A stretch of 64,000 nucleotides of DNA, taken from contig CM076145.1 in assembly GCA_038025085.1 (NCBI GenBank), positions 10,947,000-11,010,999 of the forward strand. Direction: 5' to 3'. Below the pieces are notes generated by a model. The model searched no databases, was not told where the DNA came from, and saw nothing but the letters and a program-made list of their open reading frames with translations. Positions 9,820 to 22,264 of the stretch are shown here, one piece after another (positions within the stretch are counted from its first letter, which is position 1; each line of letters begins with the position of its first letter). The position numbers and the translations under genes are program-made. Origin of the DNA: Tetragonia tetragonoides (lineage: Eukaryota; Streptophyta; Magnoliopsida; Caryophyllales; Aizoaceae).

Positions 9820-10013
9820 ATCATTGAAAAATTTATAGAAAACTACAAAGTGTATACTTTGTTCGGAGTTGAGTTAGTACCATTTGTGTGATTTCTCTTA
9901 ATATACAACACAAAAGGATTAATTCCTTGCGTTTCTGCTTTGTGCTTAATCTTTCTCTTGGATTGTCATAGCTTTGAGGACTAACATGGTGGTGCGTTAA
10001 ATCTGAACCCAGG
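9820..10013. other. Non-satellite patch of unknown origin
   Basis: The monomer breaks after ACCAAGAAT and resumes at ACTACACCAAGG. Between are about 61 bp and 95 bp of unrelated sequence, on either side of a 38-bp minus-orientation satellite fragment (9881-9918). No LTR ends, TSD or coding domain was recognised. It looks like a chimeric repair filler or a relic of an older insertion. Confidence 0.7.
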
Positions 10014-11240
10014 ACTACACCAAGGATGTTTACAAGTTCAAACAAGTTTGAACTCAAGCTTTGGAATGCATTTACGCGTTTTAACAGCTCTTACGACTAG
10101 GCGAAAAGAGATTGAGTTCTTTTGTGTTGTATATTAAGAAAAAGCTCGCAAATGCTTTGTTTACTTCATTTAAGTGTGAAACTACACCAAGGATGTTTAC
10201 AACTACAAACAGGCTTCAACTCAAGCTTTTGAATGCATTTACGCGTTTTAAAAGCTCAGACGAAAAGGGTGAAAGAGATTGAGTTCTTTTGTGTTGTATA
10301 TTAAGAGAAAGCACCCAAATGCTTTGTCTGCATTCATTTGAGTGAGAAACTACACCAAGGATGTTTACAAGTACAAACAAGCTTTAACACCACCTTTTGA
10401 ATGCATTTACGCGTTTTAACAGCTCTTACATCTAGGGTGAAAGAGATTGAGTTCTTTTGTGTTGTATATTAAGAGAAAGCACCCAAATGCTTTATTTGTA
10501 TTCATTTGAGTGAGAAACTACACCAAGGATGTTTACAAGTACAAACAAGCTTTAACTCAACCTTTTGAATGCATTTACGCATTTTAACAGCTCTTACAAC
10601 TAGGGTGAAACAGATTGAGTTCTTTTGTGTTGTATATTAAGAGAAATAACACAAATGCTTTGTTTGCATTCGTTTGAGTGAGAAACTACACCAAGAATGT
10701 TTACAAGTACAAACAAGCTTCAATTCAAGCTTTTGAAAGCATTTACGCGTTTTAAAACCTCATACGACTAGGGTGAAAAAGATTGAGTTCTTTTGTGTTG
10801 TATTTTAAGAGAAAGCAACCAAAAGCTTTGTTTGCATTCATTTCAGTGAGAAGCTACACCAAAAATGTTTACAAGTACAAACAAGCTTCAACTCAAGCTT
10901 TTGAATCCATTTACGCGTTTTAAAAGCTCATATGACTAGGGTGAAAAAGATTGAGGTCTTTTGTGTTGTATATTAAGAGAACGCATCCAAATGTTTTGTT
11001 TGCATTCATTTGAGTGAGAAACTACACTAAGGATGTTTACAAGTACAAACAAGCTTTAACTCCACCTTTTGAATGCATTTACGCGTTTTAACAGCTCTTA
11101 CGACTAGGGTGAAAGAGATTAAGTTCTTTTGTGTTGTATTTTCAGAGAAAGCACCCAAAAGCTTTGTTTGCATTCATTGGAGTGAGAAACAACACCAAGG
11201 ATGTTTACAAGTACAAACAAGCGTCAACTCAAAATTTTGA
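10014..11240 (+). repeat. 168-bp satellite array, plus orientation
   Basis: About 7 monomers. The order of subtypes closely follows that at 9000-9800, suggesting a local block duplication around the foreign patch. Ends at an orientation switch in TTTTGAATGTATTCAAAATC. Confidence 0.93.
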
Positions 11241-13426
11241 ATGTATTCAAAATCAAATGAATGCAAATAAAGCATTTGTGTGCTTTCTCTTAATGTACAA
11301 CAGAAAAGAACTCAATCTCTTTCACCCTAGTCGTAAGAGCTGTTAAAACGCGTAAATACATTCAAAAGCTTGAGTTGAAGCTTGTTTGTACTTGTAAATA
11401 TCCTTGGTGTAGTTTTTCACTCCAATGAATGCAAACAAAGCTTTTGGGTGCTTTCTCTGAAAATACAACACAAAAGAACTCAATCTCTTTCACCCTAGTC
11501 GTATGAGGCTTTAAAACGCGTATATGCATTCAAAAGCTTAAGTTGAAGCTTGTTGGTACTTGTAAACATCTATGGTGTAGTTTCTCACTCAAATGAATGC
11601 AAAGAAAACATTTGGGTGCGTTCTCTTAATATACAACACAAAAGAACTCAAATCTCTTTCACCCTTGTCGTATGAGCTTTTAAAACGCTTAAATGCATTC
11701 AAAAGCTTGAGTTCAAGCTTGTTTGTAGTTGTAAACATCCTTGGGGTAGTTTCACACTCAAATGAATGTAAACAAAACATTTGCGAGCTTTTTCTTAATA
11801 TACAACACAAAAGAACTCAATCTCTTTTCGCCTAGTCGTAAGAGCTGTTAAAACGCGTAAATGCATTCAAAAGCTTGAGTTGAAACTTGTTTGTACTTGT
11901 AAACATCCTTGGTGTAGTTTCTCACTCAAATGAATGCAAACAAAGCATTTGGGTGCTTTCTCTTAATATACAACACAAAAGACCTCAATCTCTTTCACCC
12001 TAGTCGTATGAGGTTTTAAAATGCGTAAATGCTTTCAAAAGCTTGAGTTGAAGCTTGTTTGTACTTGTAAACATCCTTGGTGTAGTTTCTCACTCAAATT
12101 AATGCAAATAAAGCATTTGGGTGCTTTCTCTTAATATACAACACAAAAGAACTCAATCTCTTTCACCCTAGATGTAAGAGCTGTTAAAACGCGTAAATGC
12201 ATTCAAAAGGTGGAGTTAAAGCTTGTTTGTACTTGTAAACATCCTTGGTGTAGTTTCTCCCTCAAATGAATGCAAACAAAGCATTTGGGTGCTTTCTCTT
12301 AATATACAACACGAAAGAACTCAATCTCTTTCACCCCAGATGTAAGAGCTGTTAAAACGCGTAAATGCATTCAAAAGGTGGAGTTAAAGCTTGTTTGTAC
12401 TTGTAAACATCCTTGGCGTAGTTTCTCACTTAAATGAATTAAAACAAAGCATTTGGGTGCTTTCTCTTAATATACAACACAAAAGACCTCAATCTCTTTC
12501 ACCCTAGTCATATGAGCTTTTAAAACGCCTAAATACATTCAGAAGCTTGGTTTGAAGCTTGTTGGTACTTGTAAACATCCTTGGATAAGTTTCTCACTCA
12601 AATGAATGCAAACAAAGCATTTGGGTGCTTTCTCTTAATATACAACACATAAGAACTAAATCTTTTTCACCCTAGTCATATGAGCTTTTAAAACGCGTAA
12701 ATGCATTCAAAAGCTTGAGTTGAAGCTTGTTTGTACTTGTAAACATTCTTGGTGTAGTTTCTCACTGAAATGAATGCAAACAAAGCTTTTGGTTTCTTTC
12801 TCTTAAAATACAACACAAAAGAACTCAATCTTTTTCACCCTAGTCATATGAGCTTTTAAAACGCGTAAATGCATTCAAAAGCTTGAGTTGAAGCTTGTTT
12901 GTACTTGTAAACATTCTTGGTATAGTTTCTCACTCAAATGAATGCAAACAAAGCATTTGTGTGCTTTCTCTTAATATACAACACAAAAGAACTCAATCTC
13001 TTTCGCCCTAGTCGTAAGAGCTGTGAAAATGCTTAAATGCAATAAAAAGCTTCAGTTGAAGCTTGTTTGTACTTGTAAACATCCTTGGTGTAGTTTCTCA
13101 CTCAAATGAATGCAAAGAAAACATTTGGGTGCGTTCTCTTAATATACAACACAAAAGAACTCAATCTCTTTCAACCTTGTCGTATGAGCTTTTAAAACGT
13201 TTAAATATATTCAAAAGCTTTAGTTCAAGCTTGTGCGTCGTTGTAAACATCCTTGGGGTAGTTTCACACTCAAATGAATGTAAACAAAGCATTTGCGAGC
13301 TTTTTCTTAATATACAACACAAAAGAACTCAATCTCTTTCACCCTAGTTGTAAGAGCTGTTAAAATGCGTAAATGCATTCAAAAGCTTGAGTTGAAGCTT
13401 GTTTGTACTTGTAAACATCCTTGGTA
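11241..13426 (-). repeat. 168-bp satellite array, minus orientation
   Basis: About 13 monomers in reverse. It contains two copies of a distinctive pair of subtypes: one with GTGCGTTCTCTTAAT, the next with GCGAGCTTTTTCTTAAT (11590-11830 and 13070-13340). Switches to plus at CCTTGGTATAGGGTGAAAG. Confidence 0.95.
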
Positions 13427-14416
13427 TAGGGTGAAAGAGCTTGAGTTCTTTTGTGTTGTATATTAAGAGAAAGCAACCAAATGCTTTGTTTGCATTCATT
13501 TGAGTGAGAAACTACACCAAGGATGTTTACAAGTACAAACAAACTTCAACTCCACCATTTGAATGCATTTACGCATTTTAACAGCTCTTACAACTAGGGT
13601 GAAAGAGATTGACTTCTTTTGTGTTGTATATTAAGAGAAAGCACCCAAATGCTTTGTATGCATTCATTTGAGTGAGAAACTACACCAAGGATGTTTACAA
13701 GCACAAACAAGCTTTAACTCCACCTTTTGAATGCATTTACGCATTTTAACATCTGTTACAACTAGGGTGAAAGAGATTGAGTTCTTTTGTGTTTTATATT
13801 AAGAGAAATCACCCAAATGGTTTGTTTGCATTCATTTGAGTGAGAAACTACACCAAGGATGTTTACAAGTACAAACAAGTTTCAACTCAAGCTTTTGAAT
13901 GCATTTACGCATTTTAACAGCTCTTACGACTAGGCGAAAAGAGATTGAGTTCTTTTGTGTTGTATACTAAGAAAAAACTCGCAAATGCTCTGTTTACATT
14001 CATTTGAGTGTGAAACTACCCCAAGGATGTTTACAACTACAAACAAGCTTGAACTCAAGCTTTTGAATGCATTTAAGCGTTTTGAAAGCTCATACGACAA
14101 GGGTGAAAGAGATTGAGTTCTTTTGTGTTGTATATTAAGAGAACGCACCCAAATGTTTTCTTTGCATTCATTTGAGTGAGAAACTACACCAAAGATGTTT
14201 ACAAGTACCAACAAGCTTCAACTTAAGCTTTTGAATGCATATACGCGTTTTAAACAGTTTCTTAATTTTGTTTGCATTCACCTTTTGAATTTACAAGTAC
14301 AAACAATCAAATGAATGCAAATAAAGCATTTGGGTGCTTTCTCTTAATATATAACACAAAAGAACTCAATCTCTTTCACCCTAGATGTAAGAGATGTTAA
14401 AATGCGTAAATGCATT
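13427..14416 (+). repeat. Satellite, plus then minus, with a rearranged joint
   Basis: Plus monomers to about 14250, including the GCTCGCAAATG/GAACGCACCC subtype pair at 13930-14230. Then the joint GTTTTAAACAGTTTCTTAAT (14245-14264), shared with 60,066 and, inverted, with 2,230. A short minus block from about 14308 reaches the element 2 target site. Empty equivalent of this flank: 60128-60236. Confidence 0.92.
14412..14416. repeat. Target-site duplication (left) of element 2
   Basis: GCATT, matching 19619-19623; it is part of AAATGCATTCAAAAG in the satellite. Confidence 0.9.
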
Positions 14417-15200
14417 TGATACGTTTGCAATTACAACCTTAGCAATTTATAAACAAAAACGGAGGATTAAGAGAAGAAAGGATAATGAGTATCACCACCA
14501 AAGCTATAAAGGATTAAACCACCAAGCTATGGATAAAGAATACTACTTGCTCACCAAATAACCCTAAGATTATTGTAAAGAACGCAAGATTTGTAAGAAG
14601 GCAGCAGCCGTGTATTTTTCATTCATCAACAAGTGCCTTTTACATCAGCTGTTCTTACATATTTATAGGGGTCACAAATGTGCCCTAATAACCTAAGAAT
14701 AGTCTAGAAAGGGTGAGCTGTCCAAGAGTAGTGCCCAAGCAAAATGAAACTTCAGTATTTTGCCCAGAAATGAGCCAAATACGTGCAGTACAATTTGGAG
14801 CGCATTTCCTTCCGTTCTGGACCACTTGACAGCTGTTGCTTGTCCTTGCATAAGGACAAACGTGGGTGAGCTGTAAGGAGCCTCATTCTTCATCCTTACC
14901 TGCCCCATGTGCTCTTAGGTGCGCCTTACTCAGCAACTACTTAGGGAATTCAAATAACAACTAATTACATTTGTTAATTATGCTAATTACATGCAGGGTG
15001 CACTATAACTAACACTAATCACAAATGCTTATTTGTACGGATTAATCTTGTACCGACATAACCTAGATTAAGTGACCAAAAGGACACTAAGACCTCTAGG
15101 ACCAGAATCATCACCATTCAAACGTGAGAGAGTCCCAAATGCCATGATTAATGCATTAATGCTCACGCTCGTAACTTGATGACCTGATGCTAACGCATCA
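14417..15200 (-). repeat. 3' LTR of element 2
   Basis: 784 bp; in element orientation TGATGCGTTAGC at the start and GTATCA at the end. The first 16 bases form an inverted repeat TGATGC-GTTA-GCATCA. The polyprotein stop is inside it (15068). The 71-codon U3 frame seen in all LTRs of this family is at 14693-14908. Confidence 0.95.
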
Positions 15201-18200
15201 TCCTCCCCAACATTTTTTGGATTTGCCCTCAAATCATCAAGGTATTCATCCTCCAAATAAGGCAGCAGATCTTCCACATTAAAAGTTGCTGAAATTGAAC
15301 TCTCTCCAGGCAGTTCAAGCTTGTATGCATTGTCGTTGATCTTCTCGATGATTTTAAAAGGGCCTTCTGATCTGGGCATCAACTTGTGCATTCTTGGCCA
15401 ATAAAAGTGCTCACTTAAGACCTCAAGAGTCTTCACAATGCCAAAGTGGCCACCCAATCCTCCTAAGTGAGCTTCCCTTATAAGTAGGTCTCGAATTGAG
15501 CCCTTAGGGATACACAATCTGTTGTGCTTGAAAAGGAACCCTTCATGAATGTGAAAAGGGCCTTTTTCCACCTCCTTGCTGCCATCAAACATGGGAGAGA
15601 AATCTGGATCATCTTTGTAAAGTTCCCGTATGAAAGAGAAGCCTAAAACCTTGGCCTCGAGGATAGACAACATAGAATGTCGCCTTGATAAAGCATCGGC
15701 TACCACATTGCTTGCACCAGTTTTGTACTTAGATACAAAGGAGAATGATTGAAGATATTCCACCCATTTAGCATGTCTTGAACTCAACTTGTGCTGCCCA
15801 TTAATATACTTCAACGCTTCATGATCAGAGTGCAAAATGAACTGCCTTGGTTTTAAGTAATGAGCCCAATGATCAAGAGCCCTCACAATTGCATAGAACT
15901 CTTTGTCATAAGTGCTGTAATTCCCTCTTGAACCATTCAACTTCTCACTGAAATAAGCAATAGGACGCTTATTTTGCACCAAAACAGCTCCAATACCGGT
16001 TCCACAAGCATCACATTCCACTTCAAATGGTTGATCAAAGTTAGGCAAAGCTAGTATAGGGGTGGAGCTAAGCCTTTCCTTGATGGCCTCAAAAGCATTT
16101 TGAGCCATGGGAGTCCACTCAAAGACACCTTTCTTCATACAATCCGTAAGTGGTGCTAAAAGAGAGCTGAATTGCTTGATGAATCTTCTGTAAAAAGAAG
16201 CTAGCCCATGGAAGCTCCTTACTTGCGTGATGCTAGTAGGAGTAGGCCATGTCTTAATCGCCTCAACCTTGCTGGGATCAACAGCTATACCATCCTTGGA
16301 CACAATGTAACCAAGAAACGTGACACTAGGAATAAAGAAATCACATTTCTCAAGCTTAGCAAACAGCTTGTGTTGCCTTAGAGCCTCAAAAACGCGTGTT
16401 AGGTGCTGCACATGCTCAGAATCACTCTTAGAGTATATGAGAATATCATCAAAATACACAACAACAAATTTACCAATAAAGGAACGCAATACCTCATTCA
16501 TAAGACGCATGAATGTGCTAGGAGCATTGGACAACCCAAATGGCATTACAAGCCATTCATAAAGACCCCCTTTCATCTTGAAGGCTGTCTTCCATTCATC
16601 CCCATCCTTCATTCTAATTTGATGGTAACCACTCCTCAAATCCACTTTAGAGAAGACACAAGAACCAAACAGCTCATCAAGCATATCATCCAAGCGAGGA
16701 ATTGGATATCTATACTTAATGGTAATGTTGTTAATTGAACGGCTATCAACACACATTCTCATGCTTCCATCCTTTTTTGGCACAAGGAGAGCTGGTACAC
16801 TACAAGGACTCATGCTCTCTCTAATGTATCCCCTATCAAGTAACTCCTCTACTTGACGTTGTAACTCCTTAGTCTCTTGGGGGTTACACCTATAAGCTGC
16901 TTTGTTAGGAAGTGAGGCTCCCGGAACAAAGTCTATTTGATGCTCTATGCCCCTAATGGGTGGCAAACCATGGGGTAAATCAGATGGGAACACGTCGACA
17001 TACTTTTCAAGCAAAGGTTGCATTAACGCATGTAAAGGCTTTCCAACAATGTTCTCATTCTCCCCACGCAACACCAGCATATAAACAACAATTCCATGCA
17101 CCATTTCATACTCTAAATCAGCACCTTTAACAATCATAGCATGCTTTGATGAGTTAGAAACAGAAGAACCCTCCCCAACTTGCGTTCCCCCACATAAAGA
17201 CAATTTTGCGGGTTGCAAATTAATTTTCTTTCCCTGAACCTCAAAAGAGTAAACATTTCTAAAGCCATCATGCATTACTCTTCTATCATATAACCAAGGT
17301 CTACCTAACAGCAAATGACAAGCATCCATGGGGATCACATCACACAAAATCTCATCATTGTATACTTTTCCAATCGAAAAAGGGATCGTGACTTGTTTTG
17401 TTACCTTGGCTTTGCTTCCCTTCTCTAACCATTGCAAGGAATAAGGATGAGGGTGTTCTTTGGTGGCCAATCCAAGCTTTTCCACCATGAGAGTAGACGC
17501 CACATTGGTGCAAGAACCGCCATCAATGATTAAAGTGCAAAGCTTTTCTTTCACGGTGCACTTGGTTTGAAATATCTTCTCCCTTTGAGATAGTGTCTCC
17601 TCTGCCTCTCTAGCATGAAGGACCCTTTGAACCACCAATAGAGGTGAGCCTTGGTCAGGTTCAATGTCCAATTCATCGTCAATAGATTGCTCTTCATTCT
17701 GCTCCTTATCGTCATCCAATTGCCTAAGCTCATCATACTCACGGAGAGATAACACTCTTTTGTTGGGGCACTCAGCTTGAAAGTGTCCATAGCCTTGACA
17801 CTTGAAGCATTTCCTAGAGAGAGATGGTCTAAGAGCATCCTTGTTGGCCTTAGGATCTCTAGGAAACCTTTTGTCATTTTCGCTCCCTTTAGAAGAACTT
17901 TCTGCCCGAGGAGTAAAACTCCTAAATGAGGGCTTTGCTGCTGGTTTCTTAGCTTTCTCTTGCTTTTCAATCTTCAAAGCCAACTTGTATACATCATCTA
18001 GAGACCAAAAAGGCTGTACTTCAACTCTATTACCAACATTGGTGTCTAAACCAGAAATAAAATGTGCAATTGAGAGTTGTGGATCCTCTACAATGCCGGT
18101 TCTGATTTGTAGTTGCTCAAAATCTCTAATGTAATCTGCTACACTTAGAGTTCCTTGACTGAAATTTGTGAGCTTGAGGTAGAGATCTTGAGTATAGGAA

Positions 18201-18667
18201 GGGGGCACAAAGCGTTTGTGCATGATTTACTTAAGCTTGGGCCATGAACGCACCATAGATTTACCCTCACGCTCTCTTTGTAGTTTCATGCTTTCATACC
18301 ACAAAGAAGCATACTTTTTGAGCTTCAAAACAGCAACTTTGAAACTCTTTTCCTCACTATACCCCTTGGTATCAAACAATCTACCCATTTTTTGCTCCCA
18401 CTCCAAATAGTCATCTGGGTTTGTACCACCATCAAAATCAGGGGGTTCAAACTTTAAATCACCCCATTGCTCATCTTTTCTCCTTGGACTAAGAGAACCA
18501 TCATCATCACCTCGACCACGAGCTCTACCTCTACCAATGATGAGAAAATCAGTCATTTGTTGGGTGAGGTTGCTAAGTTGTTCCTTAACCTCACGCATCT
18601 CCCTTTCTCTCCTAAGCTCTTTAGCTTGCTCAAGAGTTAAATTTCTGGGTATTTGTTCATCATCCAT
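15068..18667 (-). pseudogene. Gag-pol polyprotein of element 2 (stop in gag, integrase deleted)
   Basis: One frame of 1,200 codons including stops. It is broken by TAA at 18227-18229 (codon 147, where CAA is one change away), after WPKLK and just before IMHKRF. Domains: gag (about residues 70-235); zinc knuckle C287, C290, H295, C300; protease [13 protein letters not shown] (D382, with DGG instead of the usual DS/TG); reverse transcriptase with YFDD at 738-741; full RNase H; and the integrase zinc-finger start HLGG. The frame then jumps from YWPRM (residue 1093) to [11 protein letters not shown]. This removes the CxxC pair and the whole DDE core, 807 bp by comparison with element 3, with a 3-bp microhomology (GCA) at the joint. 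The GPF tail and LTR-encoded C terminus remain. Without readthrough, only the first 146 residues of gag could be made from the first start codon. Confidence 0.9.
15201..15212 (-). promoter_or_regulatory. Polypurine tract of element 2
   Basis: Minus strand GTTGGGGAGGA abuts the 3' LTR start TGATGC. The same tract is seen at the 3' LTR of element 3. Confidence 0.8.
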
Positions 18668-18820
18668 GGCTGTTTGTGAGTTTGGTTGTGTTTAAGCTAG
18701 GAATTGTGTTTGGGCTGTAAATGGGTTCTTTTGTGACTCAAAGATTGGAACTTTGGACGTGATTAAGACAAGAAAGGAGAGAACTTTGATGAGAGAAAAT
18801 GGTGCTAAGGTTAAACCTAT

Positions 18821-18832
18821 GCTCTGATACCA
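18821..18832 (-). promoter_or_regulatory. Primer binding site of element 2 (tRNA-iMet)
   Basis: Minus strand TGGTATCAGAGC, two bases inside the 5' LTR. Confidence 0.9.
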
Positions 18833-18834
18833 AA

Positions 18835-19618
18835 TGATACGTTTGCAATTACAACCTTAGCAATTTATAAACAAAAACAGAGGATCAAGAGAAGAAAGGA
18901 TAATGAGTATCACCACCAAAGCTATAAAGGATTAAACCACCAAGCTATGGATAAAGAATACTACATGCTCACCAAATAACCCTAAGATTATTGTAAAGAA
19001 CGCAAGATTTGTAAGAAGGCAGCAGCCGTGTATTTTTCATTCATCAACAAGTGCCTTTTACATCAGCTGTTCTTACATATTTATAGGGGTCACAAATGTG
19101 CCCTAATAACCTAAGAATACTCTAGAAAGGGTGAGCTGTCCAAGAGTAGTGCCCAAGCAAAATGAAACTTCAGTATTTTGCCCAGAAATGAGCCAAATAC
19201 GTGCAGTACAATTTGGAGCACATTTCCTTCCGTTCTGGACCACTTGACAGCTGTTGCTTGTCCTTGCATAAGGACAAACGTGGGTGAGCTGTAAGGAGCC
19301 TCATTCTTCATCCTTACCTGCCCCATGTGCTCTTAGGCGCGCCTTACTCAGCAACTACTTAGGGAATTCAAATAACAACTAATTACATTTGTTAATTATG
19401 CTAATTACATGCAGGGTGCACTATAACTAACACTAATCACAAATGCTTATTTGTACAGATTAATCTTGTACCGACATAACCTAGATTAAGTGGCCAAAAG
19501 GACACTAAGACCTCTAGGACCAGAATCATCACCATTCAAACGTGAGAGAGTCCCAAATGCCATGATTAATGCATTAATGCTCACGCTCGTAACTTGATGA
19601 CCTGAAGCTAACGCATCA
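18835..19618 (-). repeat. 5' LTR of element 2
   Basis: 784 bp, about 99% identical to 14417-15200 by eye. TATA box on the minus strand at 19078-19085. The 71-codon U3 frame is at 19111-19326, upstream of the TATA box. Confidence 0.95.
19078..19085 (-). promoter_or_regulatory. TATA box of the element 2 promoter LTR
   Basis: TATTTATA on the given strand, so TATAAATA in element orientation, preceded by CCCC, as in all family members here. Confidence 0.6.
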
Positions 19619-19623
19619 GCATT
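19619..19623. repeat. Target-site duplication (right) of element 2
   Basis: GCATT, then CAAAAGGTGGAG of the interrupted minus-orientation monomer. Confidence 0.9.
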
Positions 19624-21594
19624 CAAAAGGTGGAGTTAAAGCTTGTTTGTGCTTGTAAACATCCTTGGTGTAGTTTCTCACTCAAATGAATGCATACAAA
19701 GCATTTGGGTGCTTTCTTTTAATATACAACACAAAAGAACTCAATCTCTTACACCCTAGTTGTAAGAGCTGTTAAAATGCGTAAATGCATTCAAAAGGTT
19801 GAGCTAAAGCTTGTTTGTGCCTGTAAACATCCTTGGTGTAGTTTCTCACTCAAATGAATGCATACAAAGCATTTGGGTGCTTTCTCTTAATATACAACAC
19901 AAAAGAACTCAATCTCTTTCACCCTAGTTGTAAGAGCTGTTAAAATGCGTAAATGCATTCAAAAGGTGGAGTTGAAGCTTGTTTGTACTTGTAAACATCC
20001 TTGGTGTAGTTTCTCACTGAAATGAATGCAAACAAAGCATTTGGGTGCTCTCTCTTAATATACAACACAAAAGAACTCAATCTCTTTCCCCCTAGATGTA
20101 AGAGCTGTTAAAACGCGTAAATGCATTCAAAAGGTGGAGTTAAAGCTTGTTTGTACTTGTAAACATCCTTGGTGTAGTTTCTCACTGAAATGAATGCAAA
20201 CAAAGCATTTGGGTGCTCTCTCTTAATATACAACACAAAAGAACTCAATCTCTTTCACCGTAGATGTAAGAGCTGTTAAAACGCGTAAATGCATTCAAAA
20301 GGTGGAGTTAAAGCTTGTTTGTACTTGTAAACATCCTTGGTGTAGTTTCTCACTCAAATGAATGCAAACAAAGCATTTGGGTGCTTTCTCTTAATATACA
20401 ACACAAAAGACCTCAATCTCTTTCACCCTAGTCATATGAGCTTTTAAAACCCGTAAATGCATTCAAAAGCTTGAGTTGAAGCTTGTTTGTACTTGTAAAC
20501 ATTCTTGGTGTAGTTTCTCACTGAAATGAATGCAAACAAAGCTTTTGTCTGCTTTCTCTTAAAATACAACACAAAAGAACTCAATCTCTTTCACCCCAGT
20601 CGTATGAGGTTTTAAAACGCGTATATGCATTCAAAAGCTTATGTTGAAGCTTGTTGGTACTTATAAACATCTTTGGTGTAGTTTCTCATTCAAATGAATG
20701 CAAAGAAAACATTTGGGTGCGTTCTCTTAATATACAACACAAAAGAACTCAATCTCTTTCACCCTTGTCGTATGAGCTTTTAAAACGCTTAAATGCATTC
20801 AAAAGCTTGAGTTCAAGCTTGTTTGTAGTTGTAAACCTCCTTGGGGTAGTTTCACACTCAAATGAATGTGAACAAAGCATTTGCGAGCTTTTTCTTAATA
20901 TACAACGCAAAAGAACTCAATCTCTTTTCGCCTAGTCGTAAGAGTTGATAAAACGCGTAATTGCATTCAAAAGCTTGAGTTGAAACTTCTTTGTACTTGT
21001 AAACATCCTTGGTGTAGTTTCTCACTCAAATGAATGCAAACAAATCATTTGGGTGATTTCTCTTAATATACAACACAAACGAACTCAATCTCTTTCACCC
21101 TAGTTGTAAGAGCTGTTAAAATGCGTAAATGCATTCAAAAGGTGGAGTTAAAGCTTGTTTGTGCTTGTAAACATACTTGGTGTAGTTTCTCACTCAAATG
21201 AATGCAAACAAGGCATTTGGGTGCTTTCTCTTAATATACAACACAAAAGACCTCAATCTCTTTCACCCTAGTCGTATGAGGTTTTAAAACGCGTAAATGC
21301 ATTCAAAAGGTGGAGTTAAAGCTTGTTTGTACTTGTAAACATCCTTGGTGTAGTTTCTCACTCCAATGAATGCAAACAAAGCTTTTGGGTGCTTTCTCTT
21401 AATATACAACACAAAAGACCTCAATCTCTTTCACCCTAGTTATATGAGCTTTTAAAACGCGTAAATACATTCAAAAGCTTGAGTTGAAGCTTGTTTGTAC
21501 TTGTAAACATCCTTGTTGTAGTTTCTCACTCAAATGAATGCAAACAAAGCATTTGGGTGCTTTCTCTTAATATACAACACAAAAGAACTCAATC
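19624..21594 (-). repeat. 168-bp satellite array, minus orientation
   Basis: About 11.7 monomers. Includes the GTGCGTTCTC/GCGAGCTTTT subtype pair at 20640-20935. Ends in a switch at CTCAATCTAGGGTGAAAC, where parts of a monomer are missing on the plus side. Confidence 0.95.
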
Positions 21595-22264
21595 TAGGGT
21601 GAAACTACCACAAGGATGTTTTGTGTTGTATATTAAGAGAAAGCACCCAAACGCATTGTTTGCATTCATTCGAGTGTGAAACTACCCCAAGGATGTTTAC
21701 AACTACAAACAAGCTTGAACTCAAGCTTTTGAATGTATTTATGCGTTTTAAAAGCTCATATGACAAGGGTGAAAGAGATTGAGTTCTTTTGTGTTGTATA
21801 TTAAGAGAACGCACCCAAATGTTTTCTTTGCATTCACTTGAGTGAGAAACTACATCAAAGATGTTTACAAGTACCAACAAGCTTCAACTTAAGCTTTTGA
21901 ATGCATATACGCGTTTTAAAACCTCATACGACTAGGGTGAAAGAGATTGAGTTCTTTTGTGTTGTTTTTTCAGAGAAAGCACCAAAAAGCTTTGTTTGCA
22001 TTCATTTGAGTGAGAAACTACACCAAGGATGTTTACAAGTACAAACAAGCTTTAACTCCACCTTTTGAATGCATTTACGCGTTTTAACAGATCTTACATC
22101 TAGTGTGAAAGAGATTGAATTCTTTTGTGTTGTATATTAAGAGAAATCACCCAAATGGTTTGTTTGCATTCATTTGAGTGAGAAACTACACCAAGGATAT
22201 TTACAAGTACAAACAAGTGAAACTCAAGCTTTTGAATGCATTTACGCGTTTTAACACCTCTTAC
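21595..22264 (+). repeat. 168-bp satellite array, plus orientation
   Basis: About 4 monomers leading into the 1,438-bp higher-order repeat. Contains the mirror partner of the subtype pair in the previous block (21605-21880). Confidence 0.93.

Larger units (their letters stand above)
14417..19618 (-). mobile_element. Element 2: CRM-like Ty3/gypsy retrotransposon lacking integrase core
   Basis: A 5,202-bp element on the minus strand with 784-bp LTRs (14417-15200 and 18835-19618), primer site, polypurine tract and perfect TSD GCATT. The LTRs differ at about nine positions by eye. Same family as element 3: the shared protein segments are nearly identical. Its reading frame has an 807-bp in-frame deletion in integrase and one premature stop in gag, so it is non-autonomous and probably dead as a protein source for full pol. 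Confidence 0.95.

Noticed and set aside
11131..11346. Possible hidden host exon at the 11.24-kb switch
   Set aside because: The open frame is formed by joining plus and minus satellite; both halves are ordinary monomers.
13063..13347. Recurring 60-95 codon frames in the satellite (such as MFVLVNILGVVSHSNECK...)
   Set aside because: The monomer is 168 = 3 x 56 bases, so any stop-free frame continues into the next monomer. The frames occur in either orientation, follow repeat phase and have no start context or domain.
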